Source of the DNA: Lichina pygmaea | Lineage: Eukaryota > Ascomycota > Lichinomycetes > Lichinales > Lichinaceae | NCBI GenBank assembly: GCA_963422465.1 | Contig: OY730175.1 | Coordinates: 1,364,001-1,428,000, forward strand | DNA: 64,000 nucleotides | Direction: 5' to 3' | Shown here: positions 13,498 to 24,696 of the stretch, in pieces | How the letters are laid out: each line of letters opens with the position of its first letter | Position numbering within the stretch: the stretch's first letter is position 1 | Program-made: the position numbers and the translations under genes | The notes under the pieces: generated by a model | Told to the model about the DNA's origin: nothing | Databases searched by the model: none | The model's input: the letters and a program-made list of their open reading frames with translations, nothing else

Positions 13498-14011
13498 CGG
13501 TCAGACCTATGCGCGCCAGGCCACAAGAGGGCGAACGGCGAGGGAAGTGGGAGAAGCAGGGAGGGGCGCTCACGGAGAGGATGATGATGAACAAGAAATA
13601 CACGTTGGCGATGTTTAGGAACTGGAAGTACAGGTTCTTCGGGACGAAGCTGAGCGGCGTGTACTTGGCCGTCCGGATCTTGTTGCGCTCGAACGCAGCC
13701 CGTGGACGGCCGTCGTCGCCCTTGGCGTCGTCCGGCAGGTCAAGGTTGAAGAAGATGGTCCGGGCCTTGTCGTCGCCGGCGTCGGAGGCGTCGACGGCAT
13801 CGTTGCGGGCCTGGGTCGAGCCAGCGTCCGAGCTCCCCGCTCCGGTCGACTCGCGCTTCTTGCCGTGAGCGACGGAGGAGCGCCTGTGGAAGCGGTCCAT
13901 GATGGCGTGTCGCTTCCGACGGCCCTGATGCCCGGTCACCCGCTGCGTCGCCCATCGAATCCGTCTGATAGGCGTCGACACCTGCGTGAGACGGTGATCG
14001 TCGTCGGCCAT
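9007..14011 (-). CDS. DNF1: P4-type phospholipid-translocating ATPase (Dnf1/Dnf2 class)
   Basis: Aminophospholipid flippase that moves lipids to the cytosolic leaflet of plasma and endosomal membranes, usually with a Cdc50-family partner. Exons 14011-13574, 13454-10341, 10179-9950 and 9877-9007 give 1550 residues, about the usual fungal Dnf length; introns are 119, 161 and 72 bp. The order is P4-typical: N-terminal RNKIRTAKYTPLSF and first membrane helix (about 105-146), DGET of the actuator domain (about 440), the phosphorylated aspartate in SDKTGTLT (about 668), TGDKVETA, then GDGANDVA (about 1122) and the C-terminal membrane bundle through exons 3-4. A proline/serine-rich insert between helix 2 and the actuator domain is as in filamentous-fungal DnfA. 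Exon 2 to 3 joins FFYK to NIVWTF in frame. The start at 14011 is the first ATG that fits the family; an in-frame ATG at 14089 is the alternative. Dnf1 versus Dnf2 naming is arbitrary here. Confidence 0.94.
13468..13497. repeat. (GAC)10 microsatellite inside flippase intron 1
   Basis: Ten perfect GAC units lie about 10 bases from the intron's 3' splice site. On the coding strand they read (GTC)n just upstream of the CGCAG acceptor. Length change here would alter the distance between branch site (CTGAC) and acceptor. Confidence 0.9.
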
Positions 14012-16058
14012 GACGACGATGGGTCGGGACCCGGAGCCGGCAAGAGCGCGACCGCTTCTCGACCTGGCCTGGGTCGTCGACCGGACCAAGGCGCGCGCGA
14101 CGTGGCCACGACACCAGAACGGCAGCTGCGACGAAGGTCAACGCGAAAGGGCCCTCCCTTCCGGGAGCGACGGTCTCTGGAGCGCGCGAAGGTCGACCGG
14201 GCACCGACGTCGAACGTGGCCTTCCAGCGGAACGGCCGTCGTGGGGATGAGCGGACGGCCAATGCGTCGCCGGCCGCTCATTCCTGGTGCTCGCCCCCGC
14301 TTCAGGGTCCGGGAGGTCACAGCAGCGGTCAGCTACCGCGGCTACGATGCCAGCCTGCCATCGCCACGTCGTTGGCAACGAATGTTGTTTCCGGCCGTTC
14401 GCGAGGCGATATCGATCGAGGGTCTTCCCTTCTAAATCGGCGCGGACGGGGTCCAGGGCGCGGAATGTCGGTCTTCTTCGCTCCGTCCCTCGAAGCGATC
14501 AACCATTCGCTTCCTCCTCCTCTGATATCTCTAGGATGACTTACAGCAACAACGTCAGTCCACGATCGGCCCTGACGATGTGCTCCAGTGCAGTGGCAAC
14601 GGCGGCAATGATGGCGTCGTGCGACGTTCGACGTGCGACGCTCTCGTGCCTGTCTGGTCCCGGTCTCCGGGGCTCGAAGACACGACGAGCTGGACGCGAG
14701 GGCTGAGCTGGCCGAACTGAAATGAAATGAGATGGAATATCGCCTTTGGTTTCCCGTACTTACTGTACTTTCTCGAGCGAGAGACTGCTGGTTCTGGCGT
14801 CGTGCGAGACCCGGTCGAATTCCCCGCTTCCGGACGTTGGAGAGCAAGAGGGGCCGGCGACGATCAGGATGAGGACGAGGATGAGGATGTTGGACGTCGC
14901 CGTTGCTGTGTTGAGGCACGATCGATGCCGTGCGCCTCGGTCATACCAACGGTGTCCCCATACAGTTTGGACGGTATCGAGAGGCTCCGATCCGCCTTTG
15001 GCTGAGCATTACTAATTCGAAGTACCTCCGTACGGAGTACGTACGTACTGCAAGCCGCTGCTACTACAGTAGGGAGTACTCGTACAGATGTACGTTTCTA
15101 CATACGCATCTCCCCCCGTACAAGCGGACACGGGCGTCCTGGATCCTCCGGGAGTTTGTTGGAGGCCGAGGACAACGTGGCTTACCAGTACATGCTTACG
15201 TAAGCAAAGTCCGCGTCTCGGCGGAGCTGTATGGACGTACGGAGGCCCGGCACTGGCGCGACTGCGAGGTACCGTGCGTTACGCACCGGTAGGGGAAAAA
15301 GCTAGGGTACCCTTCGTACGCGGTATGGAGTACGGAGCAGACCCGTCTAAATCGTCAGGCATGTGGCACCCCCGAGAGCCTCCCACCGCTCCGAGTACAA
15401 AGAACTATAAATAGTCAGCTGTTGCGTTACGTCAGCAATGCCCTGACGCGGTGGTCGGTTCCGAAGCGGAAAGTGCTTTCGTGGAGCCGTTTCCGAATAT
15501 CAAACTTACAGTACCTCGTACTTGTCTGATACTCGTACGGACCGTACGTACTCGACGCCGGGAAGGCCGAAGTCGAGACGCATCATCAGAGACAGTCACG
15601 TGCCGTGTGGTACGTACTGTACGTCGGCCGAAGGTCTTGGGCCCTCGTACAATAGCCCTACAAGATCATAATTTTTGATAAACAGTCATCTGTTGCTTGC
15701 ACTCTCTTGACCCCGCCGCGCCCGCCAAGCGGAGTAACACGTGACAAAGTGGGGCTGAAGACCCGGTGCAATTACGTAATGGGTTCTAGTGCCTATCAAC
15801 GGAGACGTGGTTGAGTTCCCCCAGTCGTGCTCGTATGTAAACTTACGTACGTACGTACTGGCAGGAACAGCTATCTTCCTGTTGTATCAAGTGCGACATG
15901 CAGCCCTGAAAGGACGAGATGTGCCACGGTTCGACCCGACGCGAAAGTGCTAGCGAACAGCCGCGACAGCCACCTGGCCGAGGCGACTCGTTTGGTATGT
16001 CGTACTCTGATTAGCATCTCCATGAGATGCTAAGTCCTGCATTCCTCTCTCGCCGGTC
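14012..16058. other. Divergent spacer between flippase gene and the next gene
   Basis: Bidirectional promoter region of 2 kb. The first 700 bases are GC-rich and probably 5' UTR of the flippase. Bases 15000-15900 hold many GTAC palindromes. No protein or RNA gene could be supported; the open frames here have arginine/serine-rich shadow composition. Confidence 0.55.
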
Positions 16059-17955
16059 ATGTCCAAGTATCAGTTCTCGCTCGCGTCACTTCTCGATCAG
16101 ACGAGAGAAGACGTCGCCTCCGAGGCAGCCGTAGCCAAGGCGAAGGCCCTCCTGGAGACTCCCCAGCCTTTGGAGGGGCAGACGGACGAGGCAGAAGGGG
16201 AAGGGGGAGGGGAAGGGAGCCCGACGTCCAAGGGCCATGGCGCTCGTGCGCAGGAGGACCTGCTGGTCTCGCTGGCGGAGGAGGAAGCCGGGCCCGGAGA
16301 TTCGGTGGCCGTGCAGAGAATCAAACACGCCGCGGCCCGGACGGAAGCACTTCGTCAGAGTAAGGAATGGCACTTCTTCCAGCCGTCGTCGCCGGTGGAC
16401 GACCAGGCCGATAGACCGCCCTTTCCGGACTGGTCGTGTCCCTCGGACAGCGACGGCTGGCAGGCCATGCTCAAAGGTGAGAAGGAGGGGTCGATGTGGC
16501 CAGGGAGACGCCCCGCCAGAGCCTCGTTGACCTTGAAAGATGCCGTCCTTCGTCAGCAGGCCTTTGTCACCGGATACGCGGCCGAGATGACGCGCGTCAG
16601 AGAAGCCTTGCCAGACGAGGTGATCCGGTGGGTACTCCAAGAGAGTAGGTATACGTCCTCTGTTGCCGCAGGGAAAGAGCCCGTAGCTGAACCGCTGTCC
16701 GTATAGTCTGTACCGAACGACGAGATGACCTGCGCGCTGGCTATCTCGTCGTGCTCGAGGTGAGCTCGCCGACGGCTGTCTTTGCCTTTGTGCCGGACGC
16801 TCATCCCGCCTCGGCAGTCGTCCTCTGGCCAGATATCAAGACTGTTTGACGGGACGGTCGTAGATGCCCTCTTCCGGACCCTCGGCGCCTCGGCAGAGGC
16901 CTTGGATCTTGGTCGTCGTATCACCGCGGTTGAGGAACTCTCGGCAGGTTAGGCGATCCCAAGGCACGGCCGGCTCGCGGGATGATTGACGTTCCCAGCA
17001 CGGCCTGAAACGGACTTGACCAGGGCGACGACGATCGTGCAGTTGCTGGGCAAGGTTGCCTCAAGGTCGGTGGTCCGTGGCCCGGGTCGGTGGTGCCTCT
17101 GTCGTGTTGTTGACGTGCTGGTCCCAGCTTGTCCGTGCCCGCGCTCGAGCACGGTCTCTGCGTTCTCGCTCGGCTGACCATGGACTCGACCCTCCATCTG
17201 GCCGCCGATCTGATCGAGGCCTTGTTCGATACTTTCGCGTCCCTTGTCGAGGCGTTGCCGTCGTCAGGGTGGGACGAATCGGTATGTCTGACCGTGTCCA
17301 CCTCCCGAGCCAAGCTTATTGGGGGCACAAGGCGTCCCGTACGATCAAAGTCATCAACGGCTACACCTCCCATGCATCCTTTCAGATCCGGCTACTTGAA
17401 CAGCTACCTGCTCACTCGCCGCGCACCCATCTCTTCCGAAGCAATCTCGCGGCAACGTGCTTCCTCGACGACGTATCGAGCATAAGAAAGCCTTCCGACG
17501 GCCCTTTGGACCTGCGACATCTGACGAGACGGCTGCAGAAGATGGACTTTGGCGGCAGGCGCGACACGGACTACGTCGAGCTCTCCGCCACGGCGTCGAT
17601 CTTGGACGTGGCGTTGGACGTGTGCATACCACCGACTGTCGACGACGGGCCGGACAGAAAGCGGGAAAACGCGTTCGACCGAAAGGTGGACGAGCTGACG
17701 TACCTCATCAAATCGATGTTCTCGAGGATCCCCGACACCGGGGCTGGACACATGACGCGCACGGAGGCCAAGGAGGTGCTGAACCGCGTCCACTTCCGCA
17801 TCGCGTACGGCGTCCGGACGAGGCCGAAGCCGAAGAAGAACCTGTTCGAGACGTCGACGGTGGGAAAGGTCGACGATGGTCTACCCAAGGGGGTCCACGG
17901 GCCGATGGCGAGGTTCTTGAAGAAGAAGAGGGAGGAGAAGAAGGAGACGGAATGA
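16059..17955 (+). CDS. Conserved fungal protein of unknown function, six exons
   Basis: Function not recognised. Exons 16059-16644, 16707-16759, 16818-16947, 16999-17065, 17128-17281 and 17332-17955 join in frame to 537 residues; the introns are 50-62 bp with GT-AG ends. The first 100 residues are acidic, Glu/Gly-rich and probably disordered; KEWHFFQ near residue 120 begins the ordered part. The rest is alpha-helical and leucine-rich, suggestive of HEAT-like packing, with SPRTHLFR and TDYVELSA in the last third. The C terminus is basic (KPKPKKN, then FLKKKREEKKE), compatible with a nuclear protein. From memory it resembles hypothetical proteins of other Pezizomycotina; I cannot name a domain. 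The acceptor at 17331 was preferred over an in-frame alternative at 17385 because it gives a 50-bp intron like its neighbours. It shares a divergent promoter with the flippase gene. Confidence 0.78.
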
Positions 17956-18591
17956 GGGGGAAGGGTGATCGATGTCGATATTCTACTCGAAAGGATGTTT
18001 GGCTGACTGCTCAGTGCTACAGCGGCCGAACGTCCCAGAAAATTTCCCGATACATATAGAGAGCAGATGTTGAGCGCTGGATGTTGTGATATACCCTGCG
18101 CTCTTTTCTTCGTTCTCCAGGCATCTTCCCCGTTCTCTTTCATTTCTTCTCAGGCAATCTACCAGTCCACCTACAAGCCCATCTACCAGTCGACCAGTGA
18201 GTCCTCTGTCGACCCGCCCGATTCAACCAACATTTGCGGGGACGTACGCGCACACACCTACGCTACCTGGCAACATCTATCCAAGAACACAAACGTCTCG
18301 ATAGATTTAGCTACTTGGCTAGTACAAATGAGTATGACTACCATATCATGCCATACCAAATCATACCATATCACTCCATGTATGGAGGACGAGGAGAAGG
18401 GAGGAAGGAGGGGGGGGCATGTAGTAGTTGTAATGCAAGGACCCAAATTACTCCCGTACTAACGCATGCAAATGAGAACTACTATACTGTACGAAGAAAC
18501 TAAAGTCTATGCAGAATAAAAGGAGATGCATCGAAGCATGGAGAGGGAAAAAAACAAAAATAATCACTGTGGCTGTCTGAAAAACTTGGAG

Positions 18592-18633
<42 letters not shown>

Positions 18634-19024
18634 GAAGAAGAAGAGGAGCAGGAGCCAAAAGAGAGGTAAGAAGGAAAAGATGCAGAATAATTAAGCATAG
18701 CAAGTCCTCTACCTTTATACATACATATACACGATCCGGCCGGGCAAGGCTGGTGGTCCCAAAGAGGGGGGCCTTTTTTTCTCTCTGAATTATCGTCTTG
18801 TTCTGCCTTTCTCTCTCATCCGTCCGTTGGCTTTTCTCCCATCTACCAATACGTATTTCGTGCTCTACGTACCAGTACTGGTATTGGTATGTTTACTTCT
18901 CATGTACATGTCTTTCCGTATCCTTCCCCCCTCTAGTCCTCATCCCCATCCTCCTCCTCCTCCTCCTTCCAAAGAAGTGTGTCTAGATGCATGTCCATGT
19001 CTCTGAAGCCCATGTTTGCCTGGC
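17956..19024. other. Convergent 3' spacer
   Basis: Lies between the stop codons of the six-exon gene and VMA4, so it holds two 3' UTRs and terminators. It contains a GAC microsatellite at 18592 and a CCT-rich tract near 18944-18968. No gene seen. Confidence 0.6.
18592..18632. repeat. (GAC)n microsatellite, about 13 units
   Basis: Uninterrupted GAC units followed by GAA/GAG-rich sequence, in a non-coding convergent spacer. Same unit as in the flippase intron. Confidence 0.9.
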
Positions 19025-20028
19025 CTAATCGTAGAACTTTCGGTGCTCGTTGGCGCCAAAGAGCATGTTCCGCACGGTCGGCAGCGCATCGATCTGTAGC
19101 AGCCGCAGGCGTTCTTCGAGCGTGTTGTTTACGTCGATCTTGCCGTTGCCGTTCAGGATCCTTACGCCGCCGGCACTGGAGGATGTTAGATCGGTTGGCT
19201 GGAGGTGGGGAGGGGGGTGGGACGGGCAGTGTTCCGTTGGAAGAGAGGTTGTTAGTGGAGATGCAGGGGGCATTTTCTCCGGTTGGAGAAGGGAAGGGAC
19301 GATGGTGTCGAGTCAGGATCGTGGGACCTGGCTCGACGGTACTCGACGATCCTCGGGGCGGAGCTGAAAGAGTCACAGTGCCGACGGAGCAGCGACAAGA
19401 AAAGCTGCGTACCTCGATTGTGCCAACGCATCCTTCTCGTCGATATCAATCTCAACTTCCCGTTTCGCAACGTCCTTGTATTCGCTCTTGACCTCCCCGA
19501 TGGCATTCTGCAGCACGTCGTAGTCCCCCTCGCGCGCCCGGACGTGGATCTTATCCTCGTTCAACGCGTACACGCCCTCGAGCATGAGGTTCTTGAGCAC
19601 GCCGCGGTGCTTCTCTTGGTCCTTGGTCACGACGTCGGTCATGCTGGACCGCACCCGCTCGAACAGCTCGTCGAGCAGCTCCTGCCGCGCGCCCAGCAGC
19701 TTCAGCCGCGTCTTGTTGGCCAGCGTCGAGCGTGTGATCTGCTGCGACATGGCCGCCTGCTTGAATTTCTTCTCGTACGTCTTGTCGATGGCCGACGTCT
19801 CCTCCCGAACGAGCTTGGACTTTTCGATCGCAAACTCCTCGTCCGCCTTGATCTGGATCTCTTTGGCCTTCTCCAGGGCCTCTTGCCGGATGAAGGCCGT
19901 CATCTTGCGGAGCTCGCCTGCCACCTGCATCTTGCCGTGTCAGAGGCTGCCGACGACGACCATGTTCGGTCTCGGCTGGCAGGGGGGAGACGTACCTCAT
20001 CGTCGGAGAGAGCGTGTGGGTGTGACAT
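19025..20028 (-). CDS. VMA4: V-type proton ATPase subunit E
   Basis: Peripheral-stalk subunit E of the vacuolar H+-ATPase, which pairs with subunit G and holds the catalytic V1 head against the membrane sector. Exons 20028-19996, 19924-19413 and 19175-19025 give 231 residues, the normal family length; introns are 71 and 237 bp. The short first exon codes for 11 residues (MSHPHALSDDE), typical of fungal subunit E genes. The N-terminal half is a long charged helix (MTAFIRQEALEKA, DKTYEKK) expected to pair with subunit G. The C-terminal globular part ends with the family signature KIDVNNTLEERL, then ALPTVRNMLFG and terminal RKFYD. The second intron splits a serine codon. Divergent from the NIPA-like gene and convergent with the six-exon gene. 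Confidence 0.95.
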
Positions 20029-20695
20029 CTTGAGCGACGAGTCTGCAACGCACGCAGCGTTGTTCCTGTGGTCGAAGGTCGAAGATGGCCCCTTGGCTGC
20101 GAGACGAAAGCTGTCCGGTGTCCAAGACCGGCTTGCTCGCCTATATCGGTACGGTAGGGGCTGAGAAGAGCTAGTACCGGTAGGAGCTCCGATCAGCACA
20201 GGCTCTGTTGCAGGGCCCCTACTCTAACACCCAGTAGAAAGCATACAGCAAGTTCTACTCACATTCGGCGTCTTGTAAGGGATCAGACTCTAGACTGCAA
20301 TTAGAAGAGAGTTGGAGTCGTAGATTGTTGACGTAACCTTACCTGCAACGTTGGTCATCCCTCCTGACGCGACCACGCTTCCCATCGCATGCCGCGTCCG
20401 TCCAAGTTACACAGCAGGTTAGCGGTCCGGATGATGCAACCACCAAACAACCATACGGTCTCGACCGCGAAACTCCTGTCTCTATCGAAATCGATCTGAC
20501 GACGATGAAACGACATCTTCAGTTCCTGGAGAGGCCACCGAGTGCTGCATCTACTCCTCCAACTCCTACTGGCGTCCACCGCTGCCGTTGAAGGATTCCG
20601 ACATCGATCCTCTCGTCCGTAGCGACTGCCATGCTCAATCCCAGTTCGACTTGGACATCCGAGTCCCGGCAGTGCCCCAGCATTGTTATCGTGAG
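20029..20695. other. Divergent promoter region between VMA4 and the NIPA-like gene
   Basis: About 670 bp between two start codons. The frame upstream of the NIPA-like ATG is open for some codons but has no other ATG. No further gene seen. Confidence 0.55.
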
Positions 20696-22561
20696 ATGGG
20701 CAAGCTGGGAAGTCTGTCGCCGACTGGCAGCGTTGTGGTAGGTCGCGCCTTTGGTGGCCAGTGGCCAGCGGCCATTTTCCTACGTCGTCGACAGGGGGCT
20801 GCGTCTGACGGAGTTCCTCACAGATTGGAGTCCTCGTCGGGTTGCTTTCGACCTGCGTACAGAGTCTCGGCTTGACATTACAGCGCAAGTCACATCTTCT
20901 AGAGGACGAGAAGGCGCCGCAGCACGTCCGGCGACCTCCATATCGGCGGAGACGATGGCAGGTGGGATGAAATCCCCCATGGCGATACAGCCTCAGACGG
21001 CTGACGGAACGCCCTGCTACAACAGCTCGGGATGACGATGTTCGTCTTCTCAAACGTCATTGGCAGCTCCATCCAGATTACGACGTTGCCGCTTCCAGTG
21101 CTGTCGACGTTACAAGCGGTATGGCTCTACGCGCGCAGCCCTTGTCATCGCACGGCTGACGATATCTAGTCTGGACTGGTCTTCAATGCCATCTGCGCGA
21201 CATTGATCCTGGGAGAACCCTTCACAAGATGGTCCCTTGGTGGGACCACGCTCGTGTGTGCTGGCGCTGTGTTGATTGCGACCTTTGGGGCCATGAAAGA
21301 GCCGGCGCACAGCCTTGACGAGTTGCTCGACCTCCTGGGCCGTCGCCCGTTCATCGTGTGGATGATTTGCCAGGGCATTCTCGTCGGCGCCATTCTTGTC
21401 GTGGCCAAATTGATCAAGATGACAAGCCCCCGGACGAAACACAAGCCAGGCAAGCGGCTCGCCCGAGGAATGGCCTACGGATACATCAGGTTGGTTTTGG
21501 ACGCAAAGTTGTCTCGGCCTAGCATACGTGGTATACCCGTCGCTGATACAGACGTAGCGGAGTGCTGTCGGCGCATTGCCTGTTGATTGCCAAATCGGCC
21601 GTCGAGCTGCTGATCCGGTCCATCTTCGACCGAGCCAACCAGTTCAACCGCTGGCAGTCTTGGATGATCCTCCTGGGCCTGGTCGTCTTCGCCCTCGCGC
21701 AGCTCTACTACCTCCATCGCGGCCTGAAGCTGTGCTCGACCAGCATCCTCTATCCCTTTGTCTTTTGTACCTATAACATCACCGCCATCCTAGACGGCCT
21801 CATATACTTTCGTCAGACGAGCAAGTTGTCGGTGCTCTATGCGATTTTGGTATGTTGCCACGTTGCGACGGAACCGTCCGAGGTCGATGCTAAGCCAAAG
21901 CCAGATTGCCCTTGGGACCGCCATTCTCCTATCCGGTGTTCTTGCATTGTCTTGGCGTCTGGACCACGATACCACTCAGAGGCATATGACACCCAAGGTG
22001 AGCTTTCTCGATGCCGCCACCATATTGGGGGAACAGGAGGAGGAGGAAGACGGCATGGAGGACAGCGGGCTGCTTCCATACGACGACCGAGGCTCCCCAG
22101 ACCCCGAACGACGCCCCTTGCTGCAGGCTTCGCGTGTCAGACGGCTCTCGCAACCGAACGGGACGGTGGCGACGCCCGCGAAGTATCACCGTCGGCGAGC
22201 GACGCTCGAGGCCGCCGAGATCTGGAACGAGCTCGAAGACGACGGTGGTGCCGCGACCCGTGAGATCAGCCTGTCGTCTCTGTCGTCGCCGGTGTTCTGG
22301 CGCAGAGCAAGCATGCCCCTCCCCACCCGTCGAGCCTTCTCGGGGAGACGGCCCCGACGGTCGTCAGGTCTACAGCAAGGACTCGGTGATACCGGTGGCA
22401 GTGACGATAGCAACGGTCGGGCTCGAGACGGCGATGACGGAAGGGCAGGCCCCGTCGCTCGATCCACACCACGAGCGCGATCGAGCACAACCGCTACAGG
22501 CTATCGCCATGCTCATCGTGAAAGGACCGATGCGTTGCTCAGGCCGGAAGGCCCTTCATGA
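20696..22561 (+). CDS. NIPA-like (DUF803) membrane protein, putative magnesium transporter
   Basis: Multi-pass membrane protein of the NIPA/DUF803 group, a branch of the drug/metabolite transporter fold; some animal members transport Mg2+, and substrate for the fungal ones is inferred. Exons 20696-20737, 20824-20961, 21026-21118, 21170-21489, 21558-21849 and 21905-22561 give 513 residues; introns are 51-86 bp. Family landmarks in order are IGVLVGLLSTCVQSLGL (helix 1), QRKSHLLEDE, SNVIGSSIQITTLPLP, SGLVFNAICATLILGE, and later helices around WMILLGLVVFALAQLYY and LGTAILLSGVLALSW, about nine helices in all. The last 170 residues are hydrophilic, with acidic and Arg/Ser-rich stretches, probably a cytosolic tail. 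The ATG at 20696 is the only one in frame before the first helix, leaving a 14-residue leader; this start and first intron are the least certain parts. Confidence 0.85.
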
Positions 22562-22961
22562 AGAGCAGCGCGTGGTTCCTTCTTCTCTTCACCGTCGAGC
22601 GCGAGGTCACAATGCAATATATTGAAGCCATGGTTGTCACCTCCCAACAAGAAAGAGCACCGGTTATCAATCCATGACGCCGTCGCCGAACACTGCCTCT
22701 CGTTAGTCTGACTCCTCGCTGTTGGTTGTCCGCCGCTTTCTCGGGACATTTGAGAGTGCGAATGCCCGCAAAGTCCACGCTCGGGCGCCTGCAGCCGGGA
22801 CACGTTGTGCAACTACACGGTCATTGTCCAGATCCGACTTTGACTTCACAGTCGCCACCTGACAAGCCTTCGAGCAAGCACTCTCTAGTTGAGGTTGCTC
22901 GCCCCGGCACCGCTGTCGTTGCGTCCTCGAGGATGAATCTGGCTGGATAGGACTTGGCCAG

Positions 22962-23447
22962 CTACTCGCGCAATTTTGCGTGTTCGTTCAGCAACATCTG
23001 AATGCAAAATTGCGAGACGCGCACTTGCGGTTCGAGGCTCGCACGCTGCGTCAGAGCCCGCAAAGAAGTTTGTGTCAGCACCATCATCTGCAGGCTGTTT
23101 ACCAGCATATTGTATCTCATACGCGATCTCTGGGGATACCCTTACCATCCTGCTCTCACACCTGCCATAGCGCCTCTTCCCCTTTGTTGTTCGTCTCCAC
23201 CTTGAATAGCAACAGATTATTCCGGGCGGCCAACTCGTTGGACGTCAAGCGCTTGAGTTGGGTGGCTTCATCGGCAGTGGTGTCTGATGGACCTCGCCGT
23301 ACGGCCGTTGCTGCGGATGGGAGTTTCGATAAGCTAGTCGCCATCGACCAGCGGCGGTATCTCCTTCGACCTGCAGCCGGGCGTGAACCCAGCCGCACCG
23401 AACAGCAGCGCCGCGGCGGATGCGGCTGTCGCTGGATCGACGTCCAT
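22962..23447 (-). CDS. Candidate small coiled-coil protein (weak)
   Basis: Two pieces look coding. One runs 23344-23162 (61 codons from ATG, with KRLTSNELAARNNLL and a GEEALWQ end). The other is 23129-22962 (55 codons, MLVNSLQMM then LLNEHAKLRE before TAG). They join in frame across a 32-base GT-AG gap, which is short for an intron. A further frame beginning at ATG 23447 (MDVDPATAASAAALLFGAAG) has the composition of a real fungal N terminus, but I could not place an intron joining it. The charged, leucine-rich content suggests a small coiled-coil protein of about 116-150 residues. No family recognised. Antisense frames here are also open, so this is only a candidate. Confidence 0.3.
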
Positions 23448-24696
23448 GTCACCAATTCTGCTGTTGCTGCTGTCGGTCCTCATCTCGTTGCCTGTCTACC
23501 CCCTCTTTTGCACCGCTGGGCATGCCAAGCGCCAAGGCCATGACCGAGACCATCACCGAGGCCACCACCGTTGCAACCACGACGACGGGAAACAGCCGGA
23601 CGAGATGCATGATGACGGGTGTGTCTATCTGTTGGTACTATTCGTTTTCTCATCCAATGTCCAAATGGATGCACGACGTCGGGCTAGAAGCAGTTTCCGT
23701 GCTATCACCGAGCGATCATTCGAGCAATCACACAACCCTTCCTGAGCTGCCAAAGGCCAACAACACCCCGCCAACCCTATATCGTCCACAAAGCTAGCAG
23801 CCACGTACTGCACAGTACAAGCATAGTCTTCCTGCGCAAATACATGTTAGAGGCCTTTTTACTTGCTCTCTGCTTTTGAACTAGGCTCTGGAACTACTTG
23901 ATTACTATGATGTTCAGTTTCTCTGATACGTAGACCCCAGTCACGCCGTTTCTTCCAAAGGAAAGCATCACCGCAAAAGAAAAGCACTTTCGCGCGACAT
24001 CAAGGTGCAGATGCCACCGCTGCCGGAGTAGTCTGCCCGGCCAAGCTGTCCTGGACGATATGGATCGTACGATCTTCTCTGACGATCTAGGTCTGTTCTG
24101 TGCTGGGCCTCTTGAGAAGTGGAAGCTGTTGCTGGCACCAATTGCAGGCCCGGCGACCTTGTTCAGGATACCGAGTCTCCAACCACTTACCGGCATGGCC
24201 AACGTGGTTGGGCTCGGACCTCGGCGGCTTGTATCGTCTTACGGTACCAGTCTCGACGACGGAGACCGCTGTTTTTGTCTTGGGAACAGTCTGACGATGG
24301 TACTCTAATGTGGCACATCGGCCAACAAATGCCACTGCCCGAGGTTGTGCCGTACGGTAGCCCTGATCAGGGGAAAGAGGTCCGTACTGTACGACGAGGT
24401 TTAGCTCTGCGAAGTGCTTGAGGATGAAACTGGCTCTGTTGACCTGCCCACTCCTTTCCCCTCCCCCCTCCTGGCGCCTTCATGCGACTCCTCCTCCAAC
24501 AGACAAGATGTGTGAGGCGGGAGCGATAAACACAAAATATCTCCATGCGCAACAGTGCTGCCTGCGCAGTATGTACTCCGTACTGTACGGGGAGTATTCT
24601 CATCACACCTTTGTACTGTAGTGGTAAGAGGTACTCTACAGTACTCTTCTTGACAGTACTCAGTACTATTGACTGCGGAAGACCACGATAGTACTA
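23448..24696. other. Last host-like spacer before the transposon cluster
   Basis: No gene supported. The end (24560-24665) is dense in GTAC, AGTACT and TACTGTAC words, and the first LTR starts directly after. Probably includes flanking regulatory sequence of the genes to the left. Confidence 0.5.

Noticed and set aside
20355-21053. 232-codon minus-strand frame
   Set aside because: Opposite the spliced NIPA-like exons and the VMA4 promoter; arginine/cysteine-rich shadow composition.
23383-23745. Plus-strand frame with a hydrophobic stretch (SPILLLLLLSVLISLPVYPL)
   Set aside because: Could pass for a signal or membrane segment, but it mirrors the alanine-rich minus-strand candidate and has no flanking gene structure.
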